Source: Aerococcus sp. UBA6277 | GTDB taxonomy: Bacteria > Bacillota > Bacilli > Lactobacillales > Aerococcaceae | DNA length: 64,000 nucleotides | Assembly (NCBI RefSeq): GCF_002440555.1 | Contig: NZ_DJUR01000008.1 | Coordinates: 1 to 64,000 of the forward strand | Direction: 5' to 3' | Part shown: piece after piece, positions 9,154 through 18,098 of the stretch | Position numbering within the stretch: position 1 is the stretch's first letter | Layout: the number at the start of each line of letters is the position of its first letter | Made by a program: the position numbers and the translations under genes | The notes under the pieces: model-generated | What the model was told of the DNA's origin: nothing | The model's database searches: none | What the model saw: only the letters and a program-made list of their open reading frames with translations

Positions 9154-10110
9154 TTAAAGGTCTAATTTTGCCCAAGCTGTTTCTAAGGTGTCGCGTAATT
9201 TAGTTGCTGACAAGTCCATTTGTTGTTGCTCGTGGTCGTTTAAGTCAGCTTCGATAACATTACGGATACCTTCACGGTTGATGATAGCTGGGGCACCAAT
9301 GTAAACATCATTTTGTTTGTATTGGCCATCTAAGTAAACAGATACAGGTAGGATAGCATTTTCGTCATGTAAGATTGCTTTTAAGATGCGGACTAAAGAT
9401 ACACCAATTCCGTAGTAAGTTGCACCTTTTTTCTCGATAATCTTATACGCCTTATCACGTACGTTGTAGAATAAGTTCACTAAAGCTTCTTCGTCGATTG
9501 TTGAGGTTTGTGATAGCCATTCATAAATTGATTGGCCACCGATATTTGCGTGTGACCATACAGGGAACTCGGTGTCACCGTGTTCACCCATGATGTAGGC
9601 GTGGACGTTTCGTGCGTCAACATCTAATGTAGTAGCTAATTCTTGACGGAAACGGGCTGAGTCTAATGACGTACCAGAACCGATGACGCGGTTAGTAGGT
9701 AGGCCAGAGAATTTCCAAGTTGCGTAAGTTAAGATGTCTACTGGATTAGTAGCTACTAAGAAGATACCGTCAAAGCCTGAAGCCATAATTTGATCAACCA
9801 TGCTCTTGAAGATACGCAAGTTTTTATCCACTAAGTCTAAACGTGTTTCACCAGGTTTTTGTGCAGCGCCGGCAGTAATCACGACAACATCAGCGTCAGC
9901 ACAATCATCGTAAGTCGCCTTGTAGATTTTCTTAGGAGATGTGTAAGCTAGGGCGTCGATAAGGTCTAATACATCACCTTCAACGCGGTCTTCAGCTAAA
10001 TCGATAATTCCTAATTCTCTACCAACACCTTGAATAACAGAAGCATATGCAAATGCAGATCCTACAGCACCATCACCAATTAAAATAACTTTTTGACCAT
10101 TTTTTGACAT
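9154..10110 (-). CDS. ldh: L-lactate dehydrogenase
   Basis: Reduces pyruvate to L-lactate with NADH, regenerating NAD in homolactic fermentation. The 318-residue protein has the NAD loop GDGAVGS, the substrate-loop arginine in GETRLD (Arg90), Asp150 and Arg153 in LDSARFR, and the catalytic His177 in [16 protein letters not shown] precedes the ATG on the minus strand. It stands alone, with a terminator below and an unusually long upstream region carrying a promoter, a Rex-like and a CcpA-like site, consistent with control by NADH/NAD ratio and sugar supply. Confidence 0.97.
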   Translation of the reverse strand: MSKNGQKVILIGDGAVGSAFAYASVIQGVGRELGIIDLAEDRVEGDVLDLIDALAYTSPKKIYKATYDDCADADVVVITAGAAQKPGETRLDLVDKNLRIFKSMVDQIMASGFDGIFLVATNPVDILTYATWKFSGLPTNRVIGSGTSLDSARFRQELATTLDVDARNVHAYIMGEHGDTEFPVWSHANIGGQSIYEWLSQTSTIDEEALVNLFYNVRDKAYKIIEKKGATYYGIGVSLVRILKAILHDENAILPVSVYLDGQYKQNDVYIGAPAIINREGIRNVIEADLNDHEQQQMDLSATKLRDTLETAWAKLDL

Positions 10111-10230
10111 AATAGATTCTCCTTAACTTTTTGTCTCTTATAGTGTACAAAGCAAACCATATGGTAAATGTTCCATTAACCCGTGCAAAGCTAGTGAACA
10201 ATCAGTTTAAAAATTAGCTTGTTGATTAGT

Positions 10231-10248
10231 TAGTGAAATATTTAACAT
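10231..10248. promoter_or_regulatory. Candidate Rex operator at the ldh start of transcription
   Basis: TAGTGAAATATTTAACAT matches the Firmicutes Rex palindrome (TTGTGAAATATTTCACAA) at 15 of 18 positions. It lies just downstream of the ldh -10, where binding would block RNA polymerase. Rex is the known redox regulator of fermentative dehydrogenases in Gram-positives; binding here is inference. Confidence 0.6.
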
Positions 10249-10249
10249 A

Positions 10250-10277
10250 ATAATACCATTCTGTTTAAAAAAATCAA
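10250..10277 (-). promoter_or_regulatory. ldh promoter
   Basis: Minus strand: -35 TTGATT, 16-nt spacer, -10 TATTAT with an extended TGG. Transcription would begin near 10242, giving a leader of about 130 nt. Confidence 0.75.
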
Positions 10278-10332
10278 TAGTTTTTTGCCATTATTTTTCA
10301 AGTTCTATACAATACATTGAATTTTATAACAG

Positions 10333-10347
10333 TTGTAAACGGATACA
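10333..10347. promoter_or_regulatory. Candidate CcpA (cre) site upstream of ldh
   Basis: TTGTAAACGGATACA fits the cre consensus WTGNAANCGNWNNCW at every position. It sits about 90 bp upstream of the predicted ldh start of transcription, the location expected for CcpA activation of glycolytic/lactate genes. It is itself bracketed by TAACAGTT and AACTGTTA (50 bp apart). Confidence 0.6.
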
Positions 10348-10437
10348 AACGCTTGTTATCAATGGTTTTTAAAAAATATTAAAAACTGTTACTTTTGTTG
10401 TTGAAATCTGTACTAATGAAAACGAGTAAATTCGGCA

Positions 10438-10565
10438 TAACTTTGTGAAAAGTTACTTAAATACTTTGCGAACGAAACAATATTGTGTCGAATTATAGGC
10501 GATTTCTTGCAAAAAGGGGACGGTGATGATGGAGGCTGACCACTTTTGATTAGTCCTCCACCCCT
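10438..10565. other. Unassigned dyads in the ldh-pth interval
   Basis: No convincing gene is seen in the 827 bp between ldh and pth. Besides the ldh control sites and the pth leader it holds a TAACTTT/AAAGTTA dyad (4-nt loop, 10438-10455). A longer hairpin follows at 10515-10565: AGGGG pairs with CCCCT, enclosing TGGAGGCTGA pairing with TTAGTCCTCCA. The ascending arm contains ATGATG and a seven-codon frame ending in TGA. No promoter or T-run could be tied to this hairpin. Confidence 0.3.
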
Positions 10566-10707
10566 ATTATGGCAAAAATGTATCCGCTTTCCAACTGAGA
10601 CCTATTCAGACCACAAAAATTGTCCACTATAACACGTGAACAAATTGAACTAGGGGTCAATATGCACAAGGGCCAGGCTTTTGCTTTTTAAGTCGAGGGG
10701 CTCTTTG

Positions 10708-10716
10708 TGGTATAAT
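10708..10716 (+). promoter_or_regulatory. Extended -10 promoter of the pth-mfd operon
   Basis: TGGTATAAT is a perfect extended -10. The best -35 is poor (TTTAAG, spacing 18). Predicted start about 10723, leaving a leader of over 200 nt before pth. Confidence 0.7.
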
Positions 10717-10738
10717 ATATTTATCGAATATACAGGCG

Positions 10739-10871
10739 CTGTACGGGCTAACTCGCTAGGGGCGAGTGAACGTCCGTACAGGTTTTTGCGTATTAATAAG
10801 GATTTAGGCTACGAATTTAAAGTCTATTATCGAGATGAAGGCGGTTAATCCGCCAAAAGCTAGAAAATACG
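10739..10871 (+). ncRNA. Structured leader RNA: terminator-like hairpin plus three-way junction upstream of pth
   Basis: First element: CTGTACGG (10739-10746) pairs with CCGTACAG (10774-10781), enclosing ACTCGC/GCGAGT with loop TAGGG, followed by GTTTTTG, so it could terminate or attenuate. Second element: CGTATT (10789-10794) pairs with AATACG (10866-10871), enclosing two arms, TAGGCT/AGTCTA (one G-U pair) and GGCGG/CCGCC with loop TTAAT. This gives a closed three-way junction. It resembles no riboswitch class that I recognise and lacks tRNA hallmarks. Confidence 0.45.
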
Positions 10872-10937
10872 TATTCAAAAAAATTTAAATCAAGTATCTG
10901 AACAAATAAGCGACATAACAACAAGGAGACTTCAAGA

Positions 10938-11501
10938 ATGAAATTAATCGTCGGATTGGGTAATCCAGGTAAAAAATATGAGGGCACACGCCACAATATC
11001 GGTTTTATTGTCTTAGATGAATGGGCTCACCAACATAATGAGACCTTCAACAAAACAGGCTTTAAAGGGGAATACTTTGAAACTTTTGTTAATGGAGAAA
11101 AAGTGATTTTCTTAAAACCAACTACCTTTATGAATAATTCTGGGGAAGCGGTTGGTGCTATGGCCAACTATTATTCAATTCCAGTAGAAGATATTTTAGT
11201 GGTTTATGATGATTTAGATATGGATCCAGGCCGGATTCGTTTACGTCAAAAGGGGTCTGCTGGTGGACATAACGGGGTAAAATCATTGATTGCCCACCTT
11301 GGCACAGACAAAATTCGCCGCATTAAATTAGGTATCGGCCATCCGGGTAAAGACGGGACCGTTGTCAACCACGTCCTATCTAGATTTCCAAAAGAAGACC
11401 ATACGCCAATGCTTGCAGCTACGCGTGCAGCGGTTGAAGCCATTGACTACTGGTTGGCGGGTCATTCTTTTGAGGAAACCATGACCAACTACAACAATTA
11501 G
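10938..11501 (+). CDS. pth: Peptidyl-tRNA hydrolase
   Basis: Releases peptides from tRNAs dropped by the ribosome, recycling tRNA. The 187-residue protein has the family signature GLGNPGKKYEGTRHNIG with Asn9 and the catalytic His19, KPTTFMNNSG, and Asp94 in YDDLD; GSAGGHNGVKS is intact. AAGGAGA precedes the ATG. First gene of a long housekeeping run; mfd follows after 22 nt. It is preceded by an unusual structured leader. Confidence 0.97.
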   Translation: MKLIVGLGNPGKKYEGTRHNIGFIVLDEWAHQHNETFNKTGFKGEYFETFVNGEKVIFLKPTTFMNNSGEAVGAMANYYSIPVEDILVVYDDLDMDPGRIRLRQKGSAGGHNGVKSLIAHLGTDKIRRIKLGIGHPGKDGTVVNHVLSRFPKEDHTPMLAATRAAVEAIDYWLAGHSFEETMTNYNN

Positions 11502-11523
11502 CCGAGAAAAGGAGGGAGACCGC

Positions 11524-14500
11524 TTGGATTTACAAACATTTTTCTTGCAGGAATCTCAAAATGAGTCATTTAAACAACAAGCCAAATCAGGTCAGTCAGT
11601 CCTTTATCTAGGCCTTCAAGGGGCAAGTCGGGCTTATATGGCTAAGACCTTACTTAATTTGGCCAGTGAACAAAAGGTCGTCATCGTAACCAATAATCTA
11701 TTGCAGGCAGACCACTTTTATAATGACCTGCAAGGTGACTTTTCTGATGACCAATTGCATCTTTTTAATGTACCAGAATCTGTGGCAGCTGACTGGGCAA
11801 TTGCCAGTCCAGAAGCCTTGGCCGACCGGTTGACTGTTTTAAATTGGGCACGCGACCCGAAAACAACCGGTGTTTTAATCACACCTATGTTTGGGCTGAA
11901 GCGCCTGCTGACCCCAACTGAAATTTGGGATAATACGCGTTTATTAGTCAAGTTAGGGGACGAGTTAGAACCAGCTACCCTAGTTCAACGTCTGTTAAAC
12001 CAGGGGTACCAACGAGCTGAAATTGTCATGACCCCAGGTGAAATGAGTCAGCGCGGCGATATCGTAGACTTTTATCCTATAAATGCCGAATATCCGATTC
12101 GAGTGTCTTTAGCTTTTGATGAGGTGGAGCGGGTCTCAACTTTTGATCCAAATACTCAAAAATCACTACAAGACCAACCAAATATCAATATCCAACCATC
12201 GCAAGAATTCATTGTCTTGCCTCAACAATTACAGGCCCAAGCTGATGCTTTCCAAAAATTGATGGCCAAGTCGTTGGCTAAGATTAAAGACGACGTGGTT
12301 AAAGATTTAGCGACTGCCGTTGTTAACGATGAAGTCCTCGCCTGGAAAAATGGTGAAACCACGGAAAACTCAAAATACTTCCACCGGTATATTTACCCAG
12401 AAACGACAACACTTCTTGATTACATTGGCGACCAGGCTTTCTTAATTTTGGACGACTATGCGCGTTTAATTCAAGAAGAGGCAACTTGGACTAGCAATAC
12501 CGAAATGTACTTACAAACCATGGTTGAAATGGGACAGCTACCGGCTCAAGTCCAAGTATATGTAGACTTTAAAGAAGCTATTCAAGCTTTTAAAGGTCGT
12601 AAATTTTATTTTTCAGTTTGGCAGCAAGGACTAGGATCACTGAAATTCGACGGCCTTTACCAGTACCAAACAAGAATGATTACTCAGTTTTATGACCAAA
12701 TGGACGCCCTGAAAATTGAGCTAGATGCTTGGATTCGTACAGGTCGAACAGTGGTTGTTATGTTAAAAGACAAGGATCGGGTGAAAGAAGTCCAAGCCAT
12801 TTTGCGGGAAATAGACGTGATGGCTGAAGCAACGGACGAAGGAAATATCTTCGCCAACAAAGTTAATTTAATTGCAGGTGGACTATCTGGATCGATTGAA
12901 TTTGTCCAAGAGCGCTTAGTCTTACTGGCTGAAGCGGATATCTTCCATACCCAGAAGAAACGACGTAAGGCTAAGAAACCACTGATTTCAAATGCGGAAC
13001 GAATCAAAAACTACCAACAGTTAGAAGTTGGGGACTATGTGGTTCATGTTAACCACGGGATTGGTCGGTATACTGGGATTGAAACGATCGAGTTTGCTGG
13101 CACCCACCAAGACTACTTGACCATTGTCTTCGCCGATCAGGCAGCTATTCATGTGCCAATTGACCAGATCGATTTGGTTCAAAAATATGTGTCTGCTGAG
13201 GGGCGTGAGCCAAAATTAAATAAAATGGGCGGTAGCGAATGGGCGAAAACCAAGCAGAAGGTGTCCAGCAAGATTGAAGATATTGCGGATGAACTGATTG
13301 ACTTATACGCCTCTCGTGAAGCCCAGAAAGGTTTCGCTTTTAGTCCAGATACTGCTGAACAGGCCGAATTTGAAAATGCCTTCCCGTATACAGAAACTGA
13401 TGATCAAGTCCGGTCGATTGCTGAAATTAAGAAGGATATGGAAGAAGAGAAACCGATGGATCGATTACTTGTTGGAGATGTCGGTTTCGGGAAAACGGAA
13501 GTCGCTATGCGAGCTGTCTTTAAAGCCTTAATGGAAGGTAAACAAGTTGCTTTCTTAGTGCCAACGACTGTTTTAGCCCAACAACACTACGAAACCTTCA
13601 CTGAACGGTTCGCAGACTGGCCTTTTGAAATTGGCTTGTTATCTAGATTTAGAAGCAAGGCCCAACAAAATGAAACCATTGCGGGCTTGAAAAAAGGGCA
13701 AGTGGATATTGTGATTGGTACCCACCGCGTCCTATCTAAAGATGTTGAATTCCTCGATTTAGGGCTGTTAGTGGTTGATGAGGAGCAACGGTTTGGGGTG
13801 AAGGCCAAGGAAAAATTGAAGGCCTTGAAAGCAAATGTGGATGTCTTGACCCTGACGGCGACACCGATTCCTCGTACCTTAAACATGTCTATGCTAGGGG
13901 TTCGGGACTTATCCGTTATTGAAACACCACCAGCTAACCGGTATCCCGTCCAGACTTTTGTAATGGAACAAAATTACGGGGCTGTCAAAGATGCCATTGA
14001 ACGAGAAATTGCTCGAGATGGTCAAGTTTTCTATCTCTTTAATAACGTGGGCCAAATAGAAGAAAAAGCAGCCTTTATCAATGAGTTGGTCCCTGAAGCG
14101 AGGGTGGCCATTGCACACGGTCAAATGACTGTTGTCCAACTGGAAAATGTCATGATGGACTTTGTTCTTGGTGAGTTTGATGTATTAGTTACGACTACCA
14201 TTATTGAAACAGGGGTCGACATTCCTAATGCCAACACCTTGCTGGTTGAAGGGGCCGATCGGATGGGTCTATCTACCCTTTATCAATTACGGGGTCGGGT
14301 TGGACGGTCAACTCGAATTGCCTATGCCTATTTCATGTACCGACCAGACAAGATGTTGTCTGAGGTATCTGAAAAACGCTTGATGGCCTTACGTGATTTC
14401 ACGGAACTAGGGTCTGGTTTCAAGATTGCCATGCGTGACTTGTCCATTCGTGGGGCAGGTAACTTACTTGGAAAACAGCAACACGGATTTGTTAACTCAG

Positions 14501-15225
14501 TCGGTTTCGATCTCTATTCGCAAATGCTTCGTGAAGCAGTCCAACGTAAACGGGGCATTTTACCGGCTAAGAAAACTGAGCCAGTGGAAATATCACTATC
14601 TATTGATGCTTATATTCCACAGACCTATATCCAGGATGAGCGGCAAAAAGTGGAGATTTATAAACGGGTGCAAGCCATGACCAGTGTCGATGAAATGTGG
14701 GACTTGGATGATGAGTTGATGGATCGATATGGTGAACCACCAATTGAAACGCAACTTTTACTGCAAGTAGGTGCGATTAAAGCGGCGGCCGATAAGATTG
14801 GTGTGACAAGTATTAAACGCATTGCTGCCAACAACACCATAGAAGTCCTTTTCCACGAAAATCTTGAACAAAAAATTATGACTCAAGCTATCTTCAAGGC
14901 TTTAGAGGACAATCCTTTCCGCTTAGCGATTAAGCAAGTTGGCGCTGCCTTAATGATTAGCCTAGGTTTAAACAAGTTGTCTACTGAAGAATGGTTGGAT
15001 TACTTACTGCAATTTACAACCAAGTTAGCTGATGACGAAAACGTGGTCCAAATGAAGGCGGACCAATTGGCCAAGGAAAAAGCTGACTACGAGAAAGCAC
15101 AAGCCCTAAAAGCTGAACAAGAGGAGGCGGCGAGTAAAGCTGCTGTAGACGCTCAAGTGAAGGCTGCTGAAAATGAAGCGAATCAAACTAATTTAGGTCA
15201 AGAAAATGACCAAGCAGGTGACTAG
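11524..15225 (+). CDS. mfd: Transcription-repair coupling factor
   Basis: Removes RNA polymerase stalled at lesions and recruits UvrA, coupling repair to transcription. The order of domains is: UvrB-like N-terminal modules, the RNA-polymerase-interacting CarD-like domain (VGDYVVHVNHGIGRY, near 495-560), the helicase (Walker A GDVGFGKT near 650, DEEQ box near 751, RGRVGRS motif) and the TRCF domain. It starts at TTG, with AAAAGGAGG about 8 nt upstream; no better Met exists. At 1233 residues it is 50-80 longer than usual. The excess is a charged Ala/Glu/Lys/Gln-rich, probably coiled tail from about residue 1165. Cooperates with uvrC in this window. Confidence 0.97.
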   Translation: MDLQTFFLQESQNESFKQQAKSGQSVLYLGLQGASRAYMAKTLLNLASEQKVVIVTNNLLQADHFYNDLQGDFSDDQLHLFNVPESVAADWAIASPEALADRLTVLNWARDPKTTGVLITPMFGLKRLLTPTEIWDNTRLLVKLGDELEPATLVQRLLNQGYQRAEIVMTPGEMSQRGDIVDFYPINAEYPIRVSLAFDEVERVSTFDPNTQKSLQDQPNINIQPSQEFIVLPQQLQAQADAFQKLMAKSLAKIKDDVVKDLATAVVNDEVLAWKNGETTENSKYFHRYIYPETTTLLDYIGDQAFLILDDYARLIQEEATWTSNTEMYLQTMVEMGQLPAQVQVYVDFKEAIQAFKGRKFYFSVWQQGLGSLKFDGLYQYQTRMITQFYDQMDALKIELDAWIRTGRTVVVMLKDKDRVKEVQAILREIDVMAEATDEGNIFANKVNLIAGGLSGSIEFVQERLVLLAEADIFHTQKKRRKAKKPLISNAERIKNYQQLEVGDYVVHVNHGIGRYTGIETIEFAGTHQDYLTIVFADQAAIHVPIDQIDLVQKYVSAEGREPKLNKMGGSEWAKTKQKVSSKIEDIADELIDLYASREAQKGFAFSPDTAEQAEFENAFPYTETDDQVRSIAEIKKDMEEEKPMDRLLVGDVGFGKTEVAMRAVFKALMEGKQVAFLVPTTVLAQQHYETFTERFADWPFEIGLLSRFRSKAQQNETIAGLKKGQVDIVIGTHRVLSKDVEFLDLGLLVVDEEQRFGVKAKEKLKALKANVDVLTLTATPIPRTLNMSMLGVRDLSVIETPPANRYPVQTFVMEQNYGAVKDAIEREIARDGQVFYLFNNVGQIEEKAAFINELVPEARVAIAHGQMTVVQLENVMMDFVLGEFDVLVTTTIIETGVDIPNANTLLVEGADRMGLSTLYQLRGRVGRSTRIAYAYFMYRPDKMLSEVSEKRLMALRDFTELGSGFKIAMRDLSIRGAGNLLGKQQHGFVNSVGFDLYSQMLREAVQRKRGILPAKKTEPVEISLSIDAYIPQTYIQDERQKVEIYKRVQAMTSVDEMWDLDDELMDRYGEPPIETQLLLQVGAIKAAADKIGVTSIKRIAANNTIEVLFHENLEQKIMTQAIFKALEDNPFRLAIKQVGAALMISLGLNKLSTEEWLDYLLQFTTKLADDENVVQMKADQLAKEKADYEKAQALKAEQEEAASKAAVDAQVKAAENEANQTNLGQENDQAGD

Positions 15226-15228
15226 AAG

Positions 15229-16905
15229 GTGAAAAATGACGATTCAAAGGCAAGCTCAACAGGCCAAGTGGCCATGCAAGGGGCTGTTGTTCTAACGCTC
15301 GCGGCCTTAGTAGCTAAAGTATTGTCTGCTATTTACCGGGTCCCTTTACAGAATATGGTCGGTAACGAAGGTTTCTATGTATACCAACAGGTCTACCCAA
15401 TTTACGGAATAGGGATGACCTTCGCTTTAAATGGTTTACCATCCTTTATGGGGAAGCAGGTCGCACTACAAAATAACAACCGGCAAAGTAAATATTTGTT
15501 GAAGAGATACGCAGTCATTGTATCGGTCTTTGCGCTCGCTTGTTTTGCCTTAATTTATTTTGGGGCTGGTTGGATTGCGGCGATGATGGGTGACGGTTTA
15601 CTGGCGCCTGTTATCAAAAGCGTGTCTTTTATGTTCCTCTTGATGCCAGGTTTACTCTTGTCCAGAGGTTTTATGCAGGGGCGTAATCTTATGACCCCAA
15701 CCGCTATTTCGCAAGTTGCCGAGCAATTTGTCCGGGTGGCAGTTATTTTAACTGTCGCCTTCACCTTTAGCCGGATGCAGGGGACTGGCGCGAATCCTGA
15801 TGTCTACCAGATGGGTTTTTGGACTATGCAATCAGCGTGGATTGCTGCCGCAGCCGCTTCTGTCGTCATGGCGTATTACTTATTAAATTACCGCGAGAAG
15901 GCCATGTATCAAGACTTCCTAGCCGGCCATTATGGGTTGGGTCAAACGAGTGAGACTGGTGATGATACAGGCTTATCTTGGACTAAGTTAACCAAAGAAT
16001 TTGTCACAGAAGGCTTTGTGATCTGTTTCTTCTCAGCCTTATTGGTCTTTTATCAGCTAATTGACGCCTTTACCGTTTACGACCAATTGGTAGATAATGG
16101 AATTGCGACGGCGGTAGCCAAGGATATGAAGGGCATTTACGACCGCGGCCAGCCCATCGTCCAACTGGGTATGGTTGTGGCCACATCGCTTGCCACTTCA
16201 TTCTTACCCACCCTTGCTTTAGTGAAAAAGGGTGACAGAAAGCAAGCTGACGAATTTGAAATCGTCAGTAGACAATACCTACGGGTGACACTCTTTTTCG
16301 CCACCCTCATTACAGGCGGTTTGATATCGATCATGCCCCAATTAAACCATTTCCTATTTGCTAGTTCTGCTGGCTCCGAGGTCTTAATGGTTTATGTAAT
16401 GATGGTCATTTTCGCCAGTCTCATATTAGGGCAAAATAATATTCTCCAAGCCCAAGGACATTGGTATAAAGCAGGTATTGCCTTTGTGGTCGGCATGCTG
16501 GTTAAAGGGATGTCTACAGCGAGTTTAGTTGGTTTCCTAGATACGGCAGGTGCCGCCTGGGCGACTAATTTAGCTTTAGTGGCTATGAGTATTTACCTAG
16601 ATTGGACCTTGCCTAAGGAAGTGCGTGTGTTGAAATGGAGGCGAGTAGCCTTTAAAGCAGGATTACTAGCTGTTTTAATGGTTGCGGTGAACTTTACCTT
16701 AGCTTATTTATGGCACCGAGTATTAGGGATAGCGCCGGAACGGTTGATGGAGGCCTTGTTGATGGGGGTTCAAATTCTTGTAGGTGTTTTGTTGATGGTG
16801 GTTTACTTACGGAAAGACCCGATATTAAGCCAAGTCGAATGGGAAACCTTGCCAAAAGGCGAGTTGATATGGCGGCTATTGCAAAGACAAAGCGTAGTGA
16901 AGTAG
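15229..16905 (+). CDS. Polysaccharide/lipid flippase of the MVF/MATE superfamily (YabM/SpoVB-like)
   Basis: A 558-residue integral membrane protein with about fourteen hydrophobic segments. It begins QGAVVLTLAALVAKVLSAIYRVPL, the typical opening of SpoVB/YabM-type exporters in COG2244. Such proteins flip lipid-linked saccharides, in some species lipid II (MurJ function). In B. subtilis the yabM gene also follows mfd. Start GTG three nt after the mfd stop; an overlapping ATG is out of frame and leads to a short dead frame. Translation is probably coupled to mfd. Whether it is the main lipid II flippase here is unknown. Confidence 0.85.
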   Translation: MKNDDSKASSTGQVAMQGAVVLTLAALVAKVLSAIYRVPLQNMVGNEGFYVYQQVYPIYGIGMTFALNGLPSFMGKQVALQNNNRQSKYLLKRYAVIVSVFALACFALIYFGAGWIAAMMGDGLLAPVIKSVSFMFLLMPGLLLSRGFMQGRNLMTPTAISQVAEQFVRVAVILTVAFTFSRMQGTGANPDVYQMGFWTMQSAWIAAAAASVVMAYYLLNYREKAMYQDFLAGHYGLGQTSETGDDTGLSWTKLTKEFVTEGFVICFFSALLVFYQLIDAFTVYDQLVDNGIATAVAKDMKGIYDRGQPIVQLGMVVATSLATSFLPTLALVKKGDRKQADEFEIVSRQYLRVTLFFATLITGGLISIMPQLNHFLFASSAGSEVLMVYVMMVIFASLILGQNNILQAQGHWYKAGIAFVVGMLVKGMSTASLVGFLDTAGAAWATNLALVAMSIYLDWTLPKEVRVLKWRRVAFKAGLLAVLMVAVNFTLAYLWHRVLGIAPERLMEALLMGVQILVGVLLMVVYLRKDPILSQVEWETLPKGELIWRLLQRQSVVK

Positions 16906-17066
16906 TGCACATTCCGGATATGGGAAAGGCGTCTCAAATACGGGGATGTTGTTTCCAATAAGGGTGTAATCATTTCGCCTAGAGAATCGGTAAAGTTTGT
17001 AAGGGTATTAATCCGTGAGCAAACAAGCAAATTCTTAGCTTATTGGTAAAGGCTAGGACCAAATCA

Positions 17067-17075
17067 TGGTATACT
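17067..17075 (+). promoter_or_regulatory. Extended -10 promoter before rqcP
   Basis: TGGTATACT is an extended -10. The flippase-rqcP gap (279 bp) has no gene beyond this; the homologous B. subtilis position carries yabN, which is absent. Confidence 0.5.
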
Positions 17076-17184
17076 AGCATTAAGATAATGATGAAAAAAG
17101 TTTTTTGTAGATTAATTTAGAGAAAAGTAAAAGAAACTAGCCAAATTTTCAAAAAAATATGTATAAAATAAAGGAGCAAGATTT

Positions 17185-17463
17185 TTGCGATTAGATAAAT
17201 TTTTAAAAGTATCCAGAATTATTAAAAGAAGAAGTGTAGCTAAAGAGGTTGCGGACAAAGGTCGGATTACCATTAATGGTCGTCCAGCTAAGTCAGGTAC
17301 AGATGTGAAAATCGGTGATGAATTGGTGATTACATTTGGAAATAAAGACCTGACTGTTCGCGTTGAAAACTTGAAGGAAACGACACGTAAAGATGAAGCC
17401 GAAAATATGTTTACCATAGTTGACGAAAGTTACCACGAGGATCAGGAAAAAGGTAGTCTCTAG
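17185..17463 (+). CDS. rqcP: RqcP/YabO, S4-domain ribosome quality-control protein
   Basis: A 92-residue protein starting MRLDKFLKVSRIIKRRSVAKE, the classical small S4 RNA-binding domain over residues 1-60. RqcP (YabO) stabilises P-site tRNA on stalled 50S-peptidyl-tRNA complexes so that RqcH can add Ala tails. Starts at TTG with AAGGAGC upstream. The C-terminal 30 residues are acidic and variable. Position between the flippase and divIC is conserved in Firmicutes. Confidence 0.88.
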   Translation: MRLDKFLKVSRIIKRRSVAKEVADKGRITINGRPAKSGTDVKIGDELVITFGNKDLTVRVENLKETTRKDEAENMFTIVDESYHEDQEKGSL

Positions 17464-17559
17464 TCTTGATTTATGATGGCGCTAGCTTTGAATTATTGTT
17501 ATACTATTTTAAGTATATGATTGACGGATTCAAAACCACCATAGAAAGGGGTTTTTGCT

Positions 17560-18003
17560 ATGCGGCCAGAAGATCATCCCGACCGTGAAAGCAAAAAAGT
17601 GACATCATTAGAAGAACACCGTAAAGCAAAAACCAAGAAGTGGTCACGAAAGCCAAAGACTACAGCTGATTGGATTACCCGACTTGTCGTTGGTATCTTC
17701 GCTGTTGTGACTTTGGGTTGTGTGTCGACTGCTTATGCAGCACACAAGGACCAAGAAGGTGTCGAAGAACAAATCGCTTTAACTGAAGATGAGATTGCTG
17801 GTGAACAAAAGGCAATTGATAGCTTAAGCCAACAAGCGACCTTGCTAAAAGATGATGAATACGTGGCTAAATTAGCGCGGTCACGTTACTACTTAAGTAA
17901 AGATGGGGAAATTATCTTCAGTGTACCTGAAGATAACGCCTCTAAACAAGCTGAGATATTAAATAAGGCTTATTTACAAAATCAAGAAAATAATGATGAA
18001 TAA
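17560..18003 (+). CDS. divIC: Septum formation initiator DivIC
   Basis: A bitopic division protein of 147 residues. It has a basic cytoplasmic N terminus, one membrane segment at about 41-62, a short coiled coil (about 65-97) and the FtsB/DivIC signature DDEYVAKLARSRYYLSKDGEI. It forms the FtsL-DivIC-DivIB divisome subcomplex on the outer face of the membrane. GAAAGG precedes the ATG. Neighbours match the standard divIC context. A TATACT box lies upstream at 17500 but has no convincing -35. Confidence 0.9.
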   Translation: MRPEDHPDRESKKVTSLEEHRKAKTKKWSRKPKTTADWITRLVVGIFAVVTLGCVSTAYAAHKDQEGVEEQIALTEDEIAGEQKAIDSLSQQATLLKDDEYVAKLARSRYYLSKDGEIIFSVPEDNASKQAEILNKAYLQNQENNDE

Positions 18004-18098
18004 ATTGTGCTGAAAAGGTAAACTAGAAATAGCTTTACTCGTCCGGTTAAAAATCCATTTACCGGATGCAGGAATTTCAAGGAGGATATTTGGGATAC

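Noticed and set aside
10800..10871. tRNA-like fold in the pth leader
   Set aside because: Hairpins exist, but there is no T-loop consensus (GTTCGA), no seven-base anticodon loop and no acceptor stem of seven pairs; kept as an unidentified structured RNA.
16710..16961. 83-residue plus-strand frame at the end of the flippase gene
   Set aside because: Overlaps the flippase in another frame; no independent evidence, and nothing like MazG/YabN was found there.
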